Source: Rhodobiaceae bacterium
GTDB lineage: Bacteria > Pseudomonadota > Alphaproteobacteria > Parvibaculales > Parvibaculaceae
Direction of reading: 5' to 3'
Length of the DNA: 64,000 nt
NCBI GenBank assembly: GCA_003330885.1
Contig: CP030277.1
Location: forward strand, 1,798,001-1,862,000
A program made the position numbers and the translations under genes. Below are positions 42,625-53,291 of this stretch, piece by piece. The notes under the pieces are model-generated. The model was given only the letters and a program-made list of their open reading frames with translations. It was not told the origin of the DNA and did not search any database. The stretch's first letter is position 1. The number at the start of each line of letters is the position of its first letter.

Positions 42625-43557
42625 TCAGTTTCTTTTGAGCCCATCAAGGTAATCAGCCCACCACTGCATCATATCAACGCGCTCCTTCCAGTGTTCGGCA
42701 CGCGCATACGCCCGACGCACCTCATCACTCTCAATATGGGAAAGCTGTCGCTCAATCGCATCTGGATGCCACTTTCCGCTTTCGTTCAACAGGCTTGACG
42801 CGGACGCTCTGAAACCATGAGCGGTCACTTCGTCTTTGGAGTATCCTAGCCGCCTCAGTGCGGCATTGAGCGTACCGTTTAAAATCGGACGATCCATGGT
42901 TCGCACGCTAGGGAGCACGAGTGGCGCCGCCCTGTGATCTCTCTCAATCCTTTTAAGATTGTGATCGCTTGCGTCGGAAGTAGCACGCGATGTTCACCGC
43001 GCATTTTCATGCGCCCCGCTGGGACCTTCCAAACCGCCGCTTCGAAATTAAACTCAGACCAGTCCGCCGCGAGCAATTCACCGGGCCTCGGAAACAATAA
43101 CGGCATGACATGAGCTTGAGCACTGCATGTGTGCTTGGCAGCCCTTCAAAATCATCAATGGCTCTCGACAACCCACCCAGCTTCTCAGGGTCCATGATCA
43201 CTGGGTAGGAATTGACAGTGGGACTTATTAACGCACGTTTGAGCGCAACCGTTGGATCAGTATCAGTTCGTGCGGTTGCGATGGCATAGCGAAATACGCT
43301 CCCGATAGTTGATCTCAGCCGCTGAGCAGTTTCCTAACGACCGCGTGTCTCAACATCTCGAAACACATCCAGGATCGCGGGCGCATTGATGTCTCTGACA
43401 AACCGGGCATCTAGTGTCGGATATGCAGAGGAGAGCATCCACCTGCCTTATTTCAAAGTCCTTTCGGCACGACTTTCCTGTTCGAGATTCGCAACTTATT
43501 CCTGGGCTACAATACGGAAGGTATCGCCATGTCGCTGTGCGTCTTCTTTTCGTTTCT
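42625..43557 (-). pseudogene. Decayed P4-type tyrosine integrase
   Basis: Reading on the minus strand from about 43557, one frame runs HGDTFRIVAQE, stop, ESRAERTLK, stop, RWMLSSAYPTLDARFVRDIN, stop, ETAQRLRSTIGSVFRYAIAT and EKLGGLSRAIDDFEG, then shifts to PRPGELLAADWSEFNFE and shifts again to RRLGYSKDEVTAHGFRASAS and AIERQLSHIESDEVRRAYAR. These are the consecutive core-binding and catalytic blocks of P4-like integrases (R of PGEL, H-x-x-R in HGFR, H of LSH, Y of RAYAR). Three in-frame stops and two frameshifts make it inactive. It lies about 470 bases from the 3' end of tRNA-Lys. Confidence 0.9.
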
Positions 43558-44022
43558 GAGAAGGGTATCCGCCGCAAGACGCGTTAACGTTATTCGTCTG
43601 AAGACAAATTGGGGTCGTGTTGGCGGGCTTACAAGGAGAAGACTCAATTGGCGAGCTTTGTCGTCAAGAAGGCATAGCCCAGAACCAGTATTACTTACTC
43701 TTGGTCAAAGGAATTCATGCAACATGGACGCAAGTGTTTCAGAGGTGACACTGCACGTGAAGCGAACACTGGCGAAGTACAGGGACTGCATCGTGAGGCG
43801 CGTGATCTGATTCCTGAGCACACGAGATCGGCCTCTGAGGTGCACGTACTTAGAACATATAGTAAGTGCAGGAGCGACAAATGTGTCGCCTTGGTAAAAC
43901 ACCTAACAAGTTACCGACATGCGACGACGCCAACCCGCGATAGTACGATATCGCGCGGTAGCTTATTGGTATCTATTAGAAACTCCAAATCAGATCGGAA
44001 ACAGCTAAGTCATTGAAATTAT
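43558..44022. other. Stretch between the integrase pseudogene and tRNA-Lys
   Basis: No gene was recognised. It should contain the attachment-site side of the island; I see no second copy of the tRNA 3' end inside the window. Confidence 0.5.
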
Positions 44023-44098
44023 TGGTGGGCCGTGTAGGATTCGAACCTACGACCTAGTGATTAAGAGTCACCCGCTCTACCAACTGAGCTAACGGCCC
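44023..44098 (-). tRNA. tRNA-Lys (anticodon CUU)
   Basis: 76 nt including an encoded CCA. The acceptor stem pairs GGGCCGT with ACGGCCC, the D arm has AGCTCAGTTGGTAGAGC, the anticodon loop is CTCTTAA (anticodon CUU), and the T arm is the usual GTTCGAATCC type. Its 3' end faces the integrase pseudogene, the normal position for an integrative element. Confidence 0.97.
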
Positions 44099-44215
44099 CA
44101 CCGACGATTGGGACGGCGCCCAACCGGATAGAGGCCGTGTTATAGGCGAGCGGCTCCCTACTAGCAAGCCTTTGAAATAGAAAGAAATTCGCCGCAAACA
44201 GGTGTTTTTAACGCC

Positions 44216-44644
44216 TTATTCCGGGTCTTCCAGAAGCGCCATATGGGTAACAGCCCAGCCATAGGACCGCAGCCGCCAGCTGTCAGCTTCCCGCACAAGC
44301 AGGAAGGCCCATCCGCCCTCCTCATAAAATGGGGTCCCATGCACCAGCCCACGCCAGCTTGTCGGCAACGTGAAAAAGGCTTGCCCGTCTGTCACAGAGA
44401 AATCCTGAGGATCTCCGAATTTGGGGCGAAGGTCTTCCAAATGCTCGGCGTGGGCCCGCATGCCCTCCTTCCACCTGGCGACTGCATCTGCGCCCTCAAA
44501 AAGATAAGGCGCAAAATTTTCAACAATCGTCACAGCTTGGTTTGAGAAAATGCCGTCTAACAGGGACTCATCACCACTCGCGATAAACCCCGCAATGGCA
44601 TTAGGCACCGCCATCATTGAGGCGTCTGGAACTTCAGGTTCCAT
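44216..44644 (-). CDS. NTF2-like (SnoaL/DUF4440-type) protein
   Basis: 142-residue cytoplasmic protein of the NTF2 fold: an N-terminal helix (AIAGFIASGDESLLDGIF), then VTIVENFAPYLFEGADAVARW, a pattern typical of this superfamily, and beta strands ending DSWRLRSYGWAVTHM. No catalytic assignment is possible. It follows rodA by 9 bases on the same strand and may be co-transcribed with the mre operon by read-through. Confidence 0.75.
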   Translation of the reverse strand: MEPEVPDASMMAVPNAIAGFIASGDESLLDGIFSNQAVTIVENFAPYLFEGADAVARWKEGMRAHAEHLEDLRPKFGDPQDFSVTDGQAFFTLPTSWRGLVHGTPFYEEGGWAFLLVREADSWRLRSYGWAVTHMALLEDPE

Positions 44645-44653
44645 GAAACAGCC

Positions 44654-45805
44654 TTACCAGAAAGCGCCAGGGTTGCGCGTGATTTCGTAGTTTCGGTGAA
44701 TATAGACGCTCATCAGAAAACCAAACCCGAGCATCAGGGTAAGCATAGCCGTGCCGCCATAGGACACCAGCGGCAGCGGAACCCCAACAACAGGAACCAG
44801 CCCCATTACCATGGCCGTGTTGATGAAGATGTAGAGGAAAAAATTCACGGTAATGCCAATAGCGAGCAAACGACCAAACTGGTTACGCGTCTGCAGACCA
44901 ACGGTGAGACCGAACATCAGAACCATGACGTAAAGCCCAAGCAGCGTTAGGCCACCTACAAGACCCAGTTCTTCAGCAAGCATCGTGAAAATAAAGTCAG
45001 TGTGTTTTTCAGGCAGGAAGTTCAGGTGGGACTGCGTCCCTTCCATAAAGCCCTTGCCGAACACACCGCCAGAGCCCAGCGCGATCTTGGACTGCAGAAT
45101 ATGATAGCCCGAGCCAAGTGGGTCACTCTCAGGGTCAAGGAAGGTCAATACGCGTTGCTTCTGATACTCGTGCAACATGCCCCAGGCCACAGGAACTGCC
45201 CCCAGCGCTGCCAACCCACCAACAATGAAGTATCGCCAGGCGAGCCCGGCCATAAAAAGAAGCACCACACCGACAATCGCGATCAGCATCGCCGTTCCAA
45301 GGTCCGGTTGCCGAAGGGTGAGATAAAATGGCGCCCCGATCATCAAAGCAGGCACAACGAGAAAGCGAAGACGAGAAACCTGATCGAGCGTCAGCCCATG
45401 GAAATAACGCGCGAGTGCTAAGATCAAAGTGATCTTCATAAGTTCCGATGGTTGCAGCTGAATAAAACCAAGATCAATCCACCGCTGCGCGCCCATACCT
45501 CGAAAGCCGATAAACTCAACGCCCACAAGCAGTGCAAGGGCTACCCCATAAGCTGGATAGGCCAGGTTCATCCAAACACGGATATCAACGAAGGCGACAA
45601 CAAAGAGAACACAAACACCGATACCGAACCGAACCGCCTGACGAGATGCCCAGGGATCAAAATTCCCCTCTGCCACGGAATAGAGCATCGCAAGCCCCAT
45701 CGCAGCGATAGCAAAGATGAGAAGAAGGAAGCCCCAATTGAACTCAAAGAACTTATCTTTGAGGCTCATTTCCCGGCCACTGGCATTCAGAAATGCATCG
45801 ACCAT
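44654..45805 (-). CDS. rodA: Rod-shape determining peptidoglycan polymerase RodA
   Basis: 383-residue SEDS glycosyltransferase with ten helices. Conserved blocks GAQRWIDLGFIQLQPSELMK, LRQPDLGTAML, PEKHTDFIFTMLAEELG (the HTDFI is the RodA-type signature) and LPLVSYGGTAML are all present. It polymerises lipid II during elongation with PBP2. Starts 3 bases after the PBP2 stop. Confidence 0.96.
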   Translation of the reverse strand: MVDAFLNASGREMSLKDKFFEFNWGFLLLIFAIAAMGLAMLYSVAEGNFDPWASRQAVRFGIGVCVLFVVAFVDIRVWMNLAYPAYGVALALLVGVEFIGFRGMGAQRWIDLGFIQLQPSELMKITLILALARYFHGLTLDQVSRLRFLVVPALMIGAPFYLTLRQPDLGTAMLIAIVGVVLLFMAGLAWRYFIVGGLAALGAVPVAWGMLHEYQKQRVLTFLDPESDPLGSGYHILQSKIALGSGGVFGKGFMEGTQSHLNFLPEKHTDFIFTMLAEELGLVGGLTLLGLYVMVLMFGLTVGLQTRNQFGRLLAIGITVNFFLYIFINTAMVMGLVPVVGVPLPLVSYGGTAMLTLMLGFGFLMSVYIHRNYEITRNPGAFW

Positions 45806-45808
45806 GAC

Positions 45809-47701
45809 CTAGCCCTCCTGCAATGGTGAAACTAGGGAACTGGCGGGCGCCTGAGGGGCCTCTGCCAATGTATTGGATGGGTCGCGCTCCAGAACCAATC
45901 TCATGATGTCGCGTGCAATTGGGGCCGCCGTCCGGCTACCGCTGCTGCCATGTTCAACGACCACCGACACTGCATATCTCGGGTCTTTGACCGGTGCAAA
46001 AGCAACAAAGAGAGCATGTTCACGCTGTTTCCATTCCAGTTCTTCATTTGTAAGAACGCCGGACTCTCTCTCCTCCCGACTGATACGACGAACCTGCGCA
46101 GATCCTGTTTTGCCTGCGAGCTGCATGCCAGGTTCTGTCAGCCGTGAACGATAGGCCGTTCCGCCGGGAACATTCGACACCATGTTCATCCCATCGCGAG
46201 CCACTGCCAGCGCAGCATCTGAAACCCCCATTGAAGGAGCAAGAGGCGAGTCCATAATCTCTTCACCGACGGAACGCACCAAACGTGGCTTCACGGCGCG
46301 GCCACCATTGGCAAGTCGCGATGTCATGACCGCAAGCTGTAACGGTGTCGCCAGAAGGTATCCCTGTCCGACACCCGCAATAAGCGTCTCCCCCTGCTGC
46401 CAAGGGGCCCCTGTCGTTGCCCGCTTCCAGCCTCGACTTGGGACAAGTCCTGACTTCTCGCCGGGAACTTCATACCCATAGGACTCACCCAGGCCAAACC
46501 GATGGGCCATCTCGTTGATGCGATCAATGCCCAGACGTTTGGCAGCCTCGTAGAAGTAGGTATTGCAAGAGTGCATGATGGCCTGGCGCATATCGACATA
46601 CCCATGACCTCGTCGTTTCCAGCAATGGAACTCATGGTTTCCGAGAGTCGTCTTCCCAGTGCAACGGATCCGCTCGGTCGGCGGCATAACCTTATGTTCA
46701 ACCGCCGCCGCAGCTACGATCATCTTGAACGTTGACCCTGGAGGGTACTGACCCGCGATCGTTTTGTTGACGAGAGGCTTATACGGATTTTGGATCAAGC
46801 CATCCCAGGTTGCCTGACTGAGCCCAACATTGAAATCATTTGGATCATAAGCAGGTGTCGACACGCTCGCTAGCACATCGCCGGTATGAATATCCATAAC
46901 CACAGCTGCCGCCGCTTCACCGGCAAGCCGCTCTGTTGCATATTTCTGCAGATCCATATCAAGAGTTAGAACGACCTTTGACCCTGGCGTGCCCGGGTCT
47001 TTCGAGAGCTCTCGGATCACACGGCCATAGGCGTTGACTTCAACATGGCTCGCGCCGGCAGCGCCACGCAGCTCCCGATCAAGGCGCCGTTCCAATCCGC
47101 TCTTGCCGATCCGGAAGCCCGGCAGTTTCAATAGCGGGTCTTCATCACCGAGATCATTCTCCGAGACTGGAGCAACATACCCAACCACATGCGCCAACGC
47201 CGGCCCATGGGGATAATGTCGTGTCTCCCCCACATCCGGTTCAATGCCTGGCAGATCTGGCTCGTGAATATTGACCTGCGCAAACTGCGCCCAAGAAAGA
47301 TTTTCTGAAACCGTTATGGGCAGAAAAGCAGGTGACCGCCGCGCATCCCGTAGCACCCGCTTCCATTGCGTTTCAGAAAGCGGCACAACGCGATTGAGTT
47401 TGGTCAGTGTTTCTTCAATGTCTGGGGTTTGCTCTGGGATAAGGAGCACACGGAAGTTCTGTCGATTAGAGGCAAGCACAGTCCCGAAGCGGTCGAGAAT
47501 TTCACCGCGAAGCGGCGCCAGCAGCCGCATGTTCACGCGATTTTCTTCTGCCAGCATCTGGTATTCAGAACTTTTGAGGACCTGCAGATAGTACATGCGG
47601 CTCGCCAGCCCACCGAACACGAGCAGCTGTGCACCGCCAAGAATGGCCGCGCGCCGAGAAAAGGTTTTAAACCTCGCATTGTCCGTGCCGTCAGTCAGCA
47701 T
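45809..47701 (-). CDS. mrdA: Penicillin-binding protein 2 (elongation transpeptidase)
   Basis: 630-residue class B PBP with an N-terminal membrane anchor (AAILGGAQLLVFGGLASRMY). Transpeptidase motifs: SxxK in PPGSTFKM, SxN in HSCNTYFYE and KTG in GKTGSAQVRR. Partner of RodA in the elongasome. Fourth gene of mreB-mreC-mreD-mrdA-rodA. Confidence 0.96.
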   Translation of the reverse strand: MLTDGTDNARFKTFSRRAAILGGAQLLVFGGLASRMYYLQVLKSSEYQMLAEENRVNMRLLAPLRGEILDRFGTVLASNRQNFRVLLIPEQTPDIEETLTKLNRVVPLSETQWKRVLRDARRSPAFLPITVSENLSWAQFAQVNIHEPDLPGIEPDVGETRHYPHGPALAHVVGYVAPVSENDLGDEDPLLKLPGFRIGKSGLERRLDRELRGAAGASHVEVNAYGRVIRELSKDPGTPGSKVVLTLDMDLQKYATERLAGEAAAAVVMDIHTGDVLASVSTPAYDPNDFNVGLSQATWDGLIQNPYKPLVNKTIAGQYPPGSTFKMIVAAAAVEHKVMPPTERIRCTGKTTLGNHEFHCWKRRGHGYVDMRQAIMHSCNTYFYEAAKRLGIDRINEMAHRFGLGESYGYEVPGEKSGLVPSRGWKRATTGAPWQQGETLIAGVGQGYLLATPLQLAVMTSRLANGGRAVKPRLVRSVGEEIMDSPLAPSMGVSDAALAVARDGMNMVSNVPGGTAYRSRLTEPGMQLAGKTGSAQVRRISREERESGVLTNEELEWKQREHALFVAFAPVKDPRYAVSVVVEHGSSGSRTAAPIARDIMRLVLERDPSNTLAEAPQAPASSLVSPLQEG

Positions 47702-47707
47702 GGATCC

Positions 47708-48238
47708 CTAACCCTGTACCAACAGCCGCTGGAGCAGCTGTTCAAAAAGTTTAGCAAAAACAGGAAAAAGCGCCACTGTTGCGGCCATCTGCACAAGGAC
47801 AGGCGCCGGCGAAAGAACCTGGCCAAAATAGAGCGTCGCCAGGACCCAGCCCAGGAACCCGGCAATGATCGAAGAAACCAGGAAACCCAGCCAAAACAAG
47901 CTAAACGTCCGGCCAATCATCAATTGTCGTTGCGAGACCACTAGGCCGAACACAATAAGGTAAACAAGCGCCCACAATCCCAATGGCCCAGCAGAGAGAA
48001 GGTCATAAAAGAGACCGATCGCAAAAACACCGTATGGCGGAAACACGTCTGGTCGCTGCACAGCCCAGTAATAAACGGCGATCAGGCCAAAGGCCGGGGC
48101 AATCTCCACGCCAAAAATCCGAGAAAACGGTACGAAGCTGAGCAACATACAGAGAAAACCCGCAAGGAAAGGGAGCACAAGGAGTGCGACCTTGCCGGCG
48201 CGACCCGCCGATGACGGGGTAATCGGTTCAAAGCTCAT
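47708..48238 (-). CDS. mreD: Rod-shape determining protein MreD
   Basis: 176-residue protein with five to six helices and the family-typical segments APAFGLIAVYYWAVQRPDVFPP and FAIGLFYDLLSAGPLGLWAL. The ATGA start overlaps the mreC stop. It links MreC and the PBP2/RodA complex in the inner membrane. Confidence 0.92.
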   Translation of the reverse strand: MSFEPITPSSAGRAGKVALLVLPFLAGFLCMLLSFVPFSRIFGVEIAPAFGLIAVYYWAVQRPDVFPPYGVFAIGLFYDLLSAGPLGLWALVYLIVFGLVVSQRQLMIGRTFSLFWLGFLVSSIIAGFLGWVLATLYFGQVLSPAPVLVQMAATVALFPVFAKLFEQLLQRLLVQG

Positions 48239-49176
48239 GTACCGCCCTCCGTCGTTGGGGCGGCAGCTGGTGCTGACGCGGACGGCGTTTCACTTTGAGC
48301 ATCAGAGGCAAGGGGCTGCAGAGCCGCCGGTGCATCCTGTGCATCAATCTCTCTGGGGAACTCATATTGCAGGACCCGGATCATATCGAGACGGGATCGA
48401 TCAGAGAAAGTTTGCACACGCAGAAAACCATCGTCAGCCTCGACGAGCGCGCCGATGGGAAGACCTGGCGGTAGCAACCCACCATCCCCGGAGGTTACAA
48501 CTCGGTCACCAGCCGACACTGATGCGAGTGCCGGAAGAAACTCCAGGCGCGGCCAAATACTATTGTCACCCGCGAGCACAGCCCGTGTCTGCGACGGCTC
48601 CACCACAACGGGCACCCGACTGTTCAGGTCTGTGAGCAAAAGAATTCGGCTGGCTTCAGATCCAGTAGCCACGATACGGCCAATCAGACCATCAGAGTCG
48701 ATAACCGCCTGCCCGCTTTCCACACCCTGTGTAGAGCCGACATTGGCGATGATGGTTTCAACGAACGGCCCCCCGCTGTCGCCTACCACGCGCCCCGTGA
48801 CATAGCTGATACTTGGATCGACTTGAACATTCAGAAGAGCCTCAAAGCGGGCAACTTTTGCTTCAAGCTTGAGGGCCGCTTCCTTCCACGCGAGCAGGCG
48901 GGCGTTTTCTTCCCGCAGCCGTTCATTTTCGTCAAAAACGTAAGCGTATTGATCGGTGCTTTCGACAACCCGGCGCGCCGCAGACACGGGCCGCGAGGCT
49001 AGCTCCAGAAGAGGCGCCGCCAAATCAGTAACAACCTGACGCGCCCGATCAACAACATAGGTCTCCGCCCGGCCGAGCAGTAAAAGCGCAGCCGCAAGGG
49101 TCACCATAAAGATCAAGGATACCCGTCCGGAGACATCTCGGATAGGAAGCGCAGGTCTGTTTGTCTGATCCATCAC
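48235..49176 (-). CDS. mreC: Rod-shape determining protein MreC
   Basis: 313 residues: one N-terminal helix (VSLIFMVTLAAALLLLG), a coiled-coil region (ENERLREENARLLAWKEAAL) and two beta domains with VVGDSGGPFVETIIANVGS and GLIGRIVATG segments, then a Pro/Ala/Ser-rich tail. Periplasmic scaffold that activates PBP2. Confidence 0.95.
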   Translation of the reverse strand: MMDQTNRPALPIRDVSGRVSLIFMVTLAAALLLLGRAETYVVDRARQVVTDLAAPLLELASRPVSAARRVVESTDQYAYVFDENERLREENARLLAWKEAALKLEAKVARFEALLNVQVDPSISYVTGRVVGDSGGPFVETIIANVGSTQGVESGQAVIDSDGLIGRIVATGSEASRILLLTDLNSRVPVVVEPSQTRAVLAGDNSIWPRLEFLPALASVSAGDRVVTSGDGGLLPPGLPIGALVEADDGFLRVQTFSDRSRLDMIRVLQYEFPREIDAQDAPAALQPLASDAQSETPSASAPAAAPTTEGGT

Positions 49177-49216
49177 AGATCAACGCCCCACAGGGGGCTC
49201 CCATATCCAGATCGGC

Positions 49217-50263
<1,047 letters not shown>

Positions 50264-50451
50264 TTATCTCGTCCGTTGTGGTTGTACAGGCGACCCCGCA
50301 AGCGTGGGGGTCGCCGCAAAGCCCCTCAATTACCAATGAAGTGTCACCAAACATGGTGGCCAAATGGTTAATAGCGCCAAAAAGGCGGCATAAAAAGGGC
50401 GATGAGGCCTTATCTGCCCCTAAGTCCCTGCTTTTTTTGACAATTAGGAGA

Positions 50452-52017
50452 TCAGGAAGCCTGAAGAGCTTCCGGCGCCGACTTCCGACGTTTCACGATG
50501 AGCTTGTTGAGCGCACTGACATAGGCTCTCGCAGAAGCCACCAGCGTATCGGTTTCCGCCCCACGCCCCGTAACTGTCTTCCCATCTTCTTCCAGACGAA
50601 CGCTTACCTCTGCCTGAGCATCAGTTCCTTCAGTCACAGCGTGCACCTGATAGAGCTGGAGATGTGCCTTATGAGGAAATATCTCGCCAATTGCATTGAA
50701 TGTAGCATCCACCGGCCCATCACCGGTTGCCACAACCGTTTTCTCTTCGCCTGAAACATCCAGTGTCAAAGTCGCTTCCTGCGGGCCTTCCGTGCCACAG
50801 ACGATCTTGAGCGCAACAACTTTCAACACGCCCTCGCCGCTCGCCATTCCATCATCAACAAGCGCAACAATGTCATCATCAAACACGTGCTTCTTTTTGT
50901 CGGCGAGGTCTTTGAAACGGCGGAACGCATCTTCAACAGCATTCTGTCCCAGATCATAGCCAAGCTCTTCGAGCTTTTTCCGGAACGCGTGACGACCGGA
51001 ATGCTTTCCCATTACCAACGAGGATTTCGAGATGCCGACACTTTCAGGTGTCATGATTTCATAGGTCTGCGTGTTCTTCAGCATCCCATCCTGATGAATG
51101 CCGCTCTCATGGGCGAAGGCATTCTGGCCGACAATGGCCTTGTTATACTGCACCGGAAACGCTGTAACCGAGGATACCAGCTTGGACGCACGCGCGATCA
51201 TTTCGCTCTTAATGCCGGTGTCAAACGGCATCGCGTCACTGCGAACCTTAAGCGCCATGACAATCTCTTCTAGCGCCGCATTCCCTGCACGCTCCCCGAT
51301 TCCGTTAATCGTGCACTCAATCTGTCGCGCGCCGTTGGACACACCGGCAAGCGAATTCGCAACCGCCAAGCCCAGATCATTATGGCAATGGGTCGAGATC
51401 ACGGCCTTATCAATATTTGGCACACGCGTCTTCAACATCGAGATCAAAGCCCCATACTCTTCAGGCACGGTATAGCCAACAGTATCCGGGATGTTGATCG
51501 TTGTGGCACCGGCCTTGATCGCCGCTTCAACACAGGCGCACAAATAGTCATGCTCAGTACGCGTCGCATCTTCTGGTGACCATTCCACATTGTCTGTCCA
51601 GTTGCGCGCACGTGTGACACTGGAGATCACTGCATCCAGGACATCTTCCGGTTCCATTTGAAGCTTATGCTTCATGTGGACAGGGCTTGTGGAGATAAAC
51701 GTATGAATTCGACCCTGTTTGGCATCGCGCAGTGCTTCACCTGCGCGGTCGATATCCTTTTCGCCAGCGCGTGCAAGACCACAGACCACAGCGTTCTTCA
51801 CCACCCGTGCAACCTCCTGCACGGATTCGAAATCACCGTTTGATGCGATAGGGAAACCCGCTTCGATAACATCGACGCCCATCTCATCCAGAAGCTCGGC
51901 CACCTGCAGCTTCTCTTCCAGCGTCATGGAAGCCCCCGGCGACTGCTCACCATCGCGAAGCGTCGTATCGAAAATCAACACTCGATTGGCAGATTGGTCG
52001 GTCTGAGATTGGCTCAT
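50452..52017 (-). CDS. leuA: 2-isopropylmalate synthase
   Basis: 521 residues from the ATG at 52017 (the open frame runs 31 codons further without a domain). It condenses acetyl-CoA and 2-oxoisovalerate, the first step of leucine synthesis. The DTTLRDGEQSPG motif, HCHNDLG metal site, NGIGERAGN and the C-terminal LeuA regulatory domain (from about residue 385) are all present, so feedback control by leucine is expected. Confidence 0.96.
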   Translation of the reverse strand: MSQSQTDQSANRVLIFDTTLRDGEQSPGASMTLEEKLQVAELLDEMGVDVIEAGFPIASNGDFESVQEVARVVKNAVVCGLARAGEKDIDRAGEALRDAKQGRIHTFISTSPVHMKHKLQMEPEDVLDAVISSVTRARNWTDNVEWSPEDATRTEHDYLCACVEAAIKAGATTINIPDTVGYTVPEEYGALISMLKTRVPNIDKAVISTHCHNDLGLAVANSLAGVSNGARQIECTINGIGERAGNAALEEIVMALKVRSDAMPFDTGIKSEMIARASKLVSSVTAFPVQYNKAIVGQNAFAHESGIHQDGMLKNTQTYEIMTPESVGISKSSLVMGKHSGRHAFRKKLEELGYDLGQNAVEDAFRRFKDLADKKKHVFDDDIVALVDDGMASGEGVLKVVALKIVCGTEGPQEATLTLDVSGEEKTVVATGDGPVDATFNAIGEIFPHKAHLQLYQVHAVTEGTDAQAEVSVRLEEDGKTVTGRGAETDTLVASARAYVSALNKLIVKRRKSAPEALQAS

Positions 52018-52034
52018 CGGTTGCGTCCTTCTAC

Positions 52035-52082
52035 GAGCATTTCCAGGTGAAGTGGTTTTAGGCCTCACGGTCCGGAAATACG
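52035..52082. repeat. Intergenic repeat of the GAGCATTTCC family, copy A
   Basis: GAGCATTTCC at one end and GGTCCGGAAATACG at the other form an imperfect hairpin of about 48 bases directly upstream of leuA. The family is common in intergenic regions of alphaproteobacteria. Confidence 0.8.
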
Positions 52083-52241
52083 TCCCAATAACAAACCCGG
52101 CTTCCGTCAAAGAGAATCACTCCCTCACAACGATAGGAAGTGGCTGTTTAACGATCTGTTAAGCATGACGGATCGGGCTGTATTTGGCAGTTTTATGCCC
52201 TTGGAGAGGGTCGCGCAACCAGCTTAAGAGAGCCCAGAATA

Positions 52242-53189
52242 TCAGTCGCGAGCTGCATGTTCTGTGATTGTCCGTAGGTTACCGGAAAGCGCACCCTTGG
52301 CTGCCTTGATGGCATCCACCGCAAAATCCATGACAGCACGCACATGGGCCATCTGCGCCAAATCATTTCGAGCCATGAGCCAAAGCTCAAAGGAGCCAAG
52401 CTGATCAGGACCAATGACACGCTCCAGGTCCGAGTCACGGTCTCCCAGAATGCAGGGCAATGCCGCAAGCCCCAGATGCCCACGGGCCGCCTCCGCCCGC
52501 GCGATGGCACTCGATGAGCGCAACGCTGTATCGCAAGCCTTCTCAGCCCGGGAAAGCCACCAGATGGGACCCAACGGACTTTCTGTCCGCGGAAATCCGA
52601 TCAGTTGATGACCCTTCAAACCGCTCATATCAGACGGCTTATTCTGGTCTGAGAGATATTCCGGCGTGGCATAGAGCCCATAGGCCATTTCCCCGACCTT
52701 GCGCATCAACATGTCCCCCTGCGTCGGACGCGCCGCACGGATCGCCACGTCCACATCCTTCAACGGGTTCATGATGCGGGGCGCCTTTGTTGGGCCCATC
52801 AGGGTCGGATCTGTCAGCAATTCCATATCGAGAGCCGGATGGGCCACCCGAAAGGCCGGGACTGCCGGCGCAATCACGTGTGCGGCGACAATCTCTGTTG
52901 CCGCCATCCGCACCTGTCCCTCAGAACCAGCACCTGATGCCGCAAAATCACGTGCTAGCGATGAAAGGCGCTGATCAACCGGCTCAAGCGACTGAAGCAA
53001 CCGCTCCCCTGCAGCCGTGACCTTGTATCCCGTGCGTTCCCGGTCAAAGAGCCGCGCGTCGAGATCTTCTTCCAGCGAGGCGACGCGCCGCAACACAGTG
53101 GTCGTGTTGACGCCCAACTGTGCAGCTGCACCAGAGAGAGACCCCGCCGCAGAAACCGCCAGAAAATATCGAAGATCATCCCAATTCAT
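52242..53189 (-). CDS. LysR-family transcriptional regulator
   Basis: 315 residues with an N-terminal winged HTH (MNWDDLRYFLAVSAAGSLSG, then AAQLGVNTTTVLRRVASLEE) and a LysR substrate-binding domain. The HTH variant with TTVLRR is typical of a subgroup near AmpR/GcvA. Target genes are unknown; it stands between leuA and purT as a single gene. Confidence 0.9.
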   Translation of the reverse strand: MNWDDLRYFLAVSAAGSLSGAAAQLGVNTTTVLRRVASLEEDLDARLFDRERTGYKVTAAGERLLQSLEPVDQRLSSLARDFAASGAGSEGQVRMAATEIVAAHVIAPAVPAFRVAHPALDMELLTDPTLMGPTKAPRIMNPLKDVDVAIRAARPTQGDMLMRKVGEMAYGLYATPEYLSDQNKPSDMSGLKGHQLIGFPRTESPLGPIWWLSRAEKACDTALRSSSAIARAEAARGHLGLAALPCILGDRDSDLERVIGPDQLGSFELWLMARNDLAQMAHVRAVMDFAVDAIKAAKGALSGNLRTITEHAARD

Positions 53190-53291
53190 GCGCCACCACC
53201 TCTTAAGTCCCAGAAACTTAGCGAGCTTTCAGGTGGCCATCACCCTATTTTTGCAAAAATCACTATGCGAAATTGCATTATTGAAGTGATT

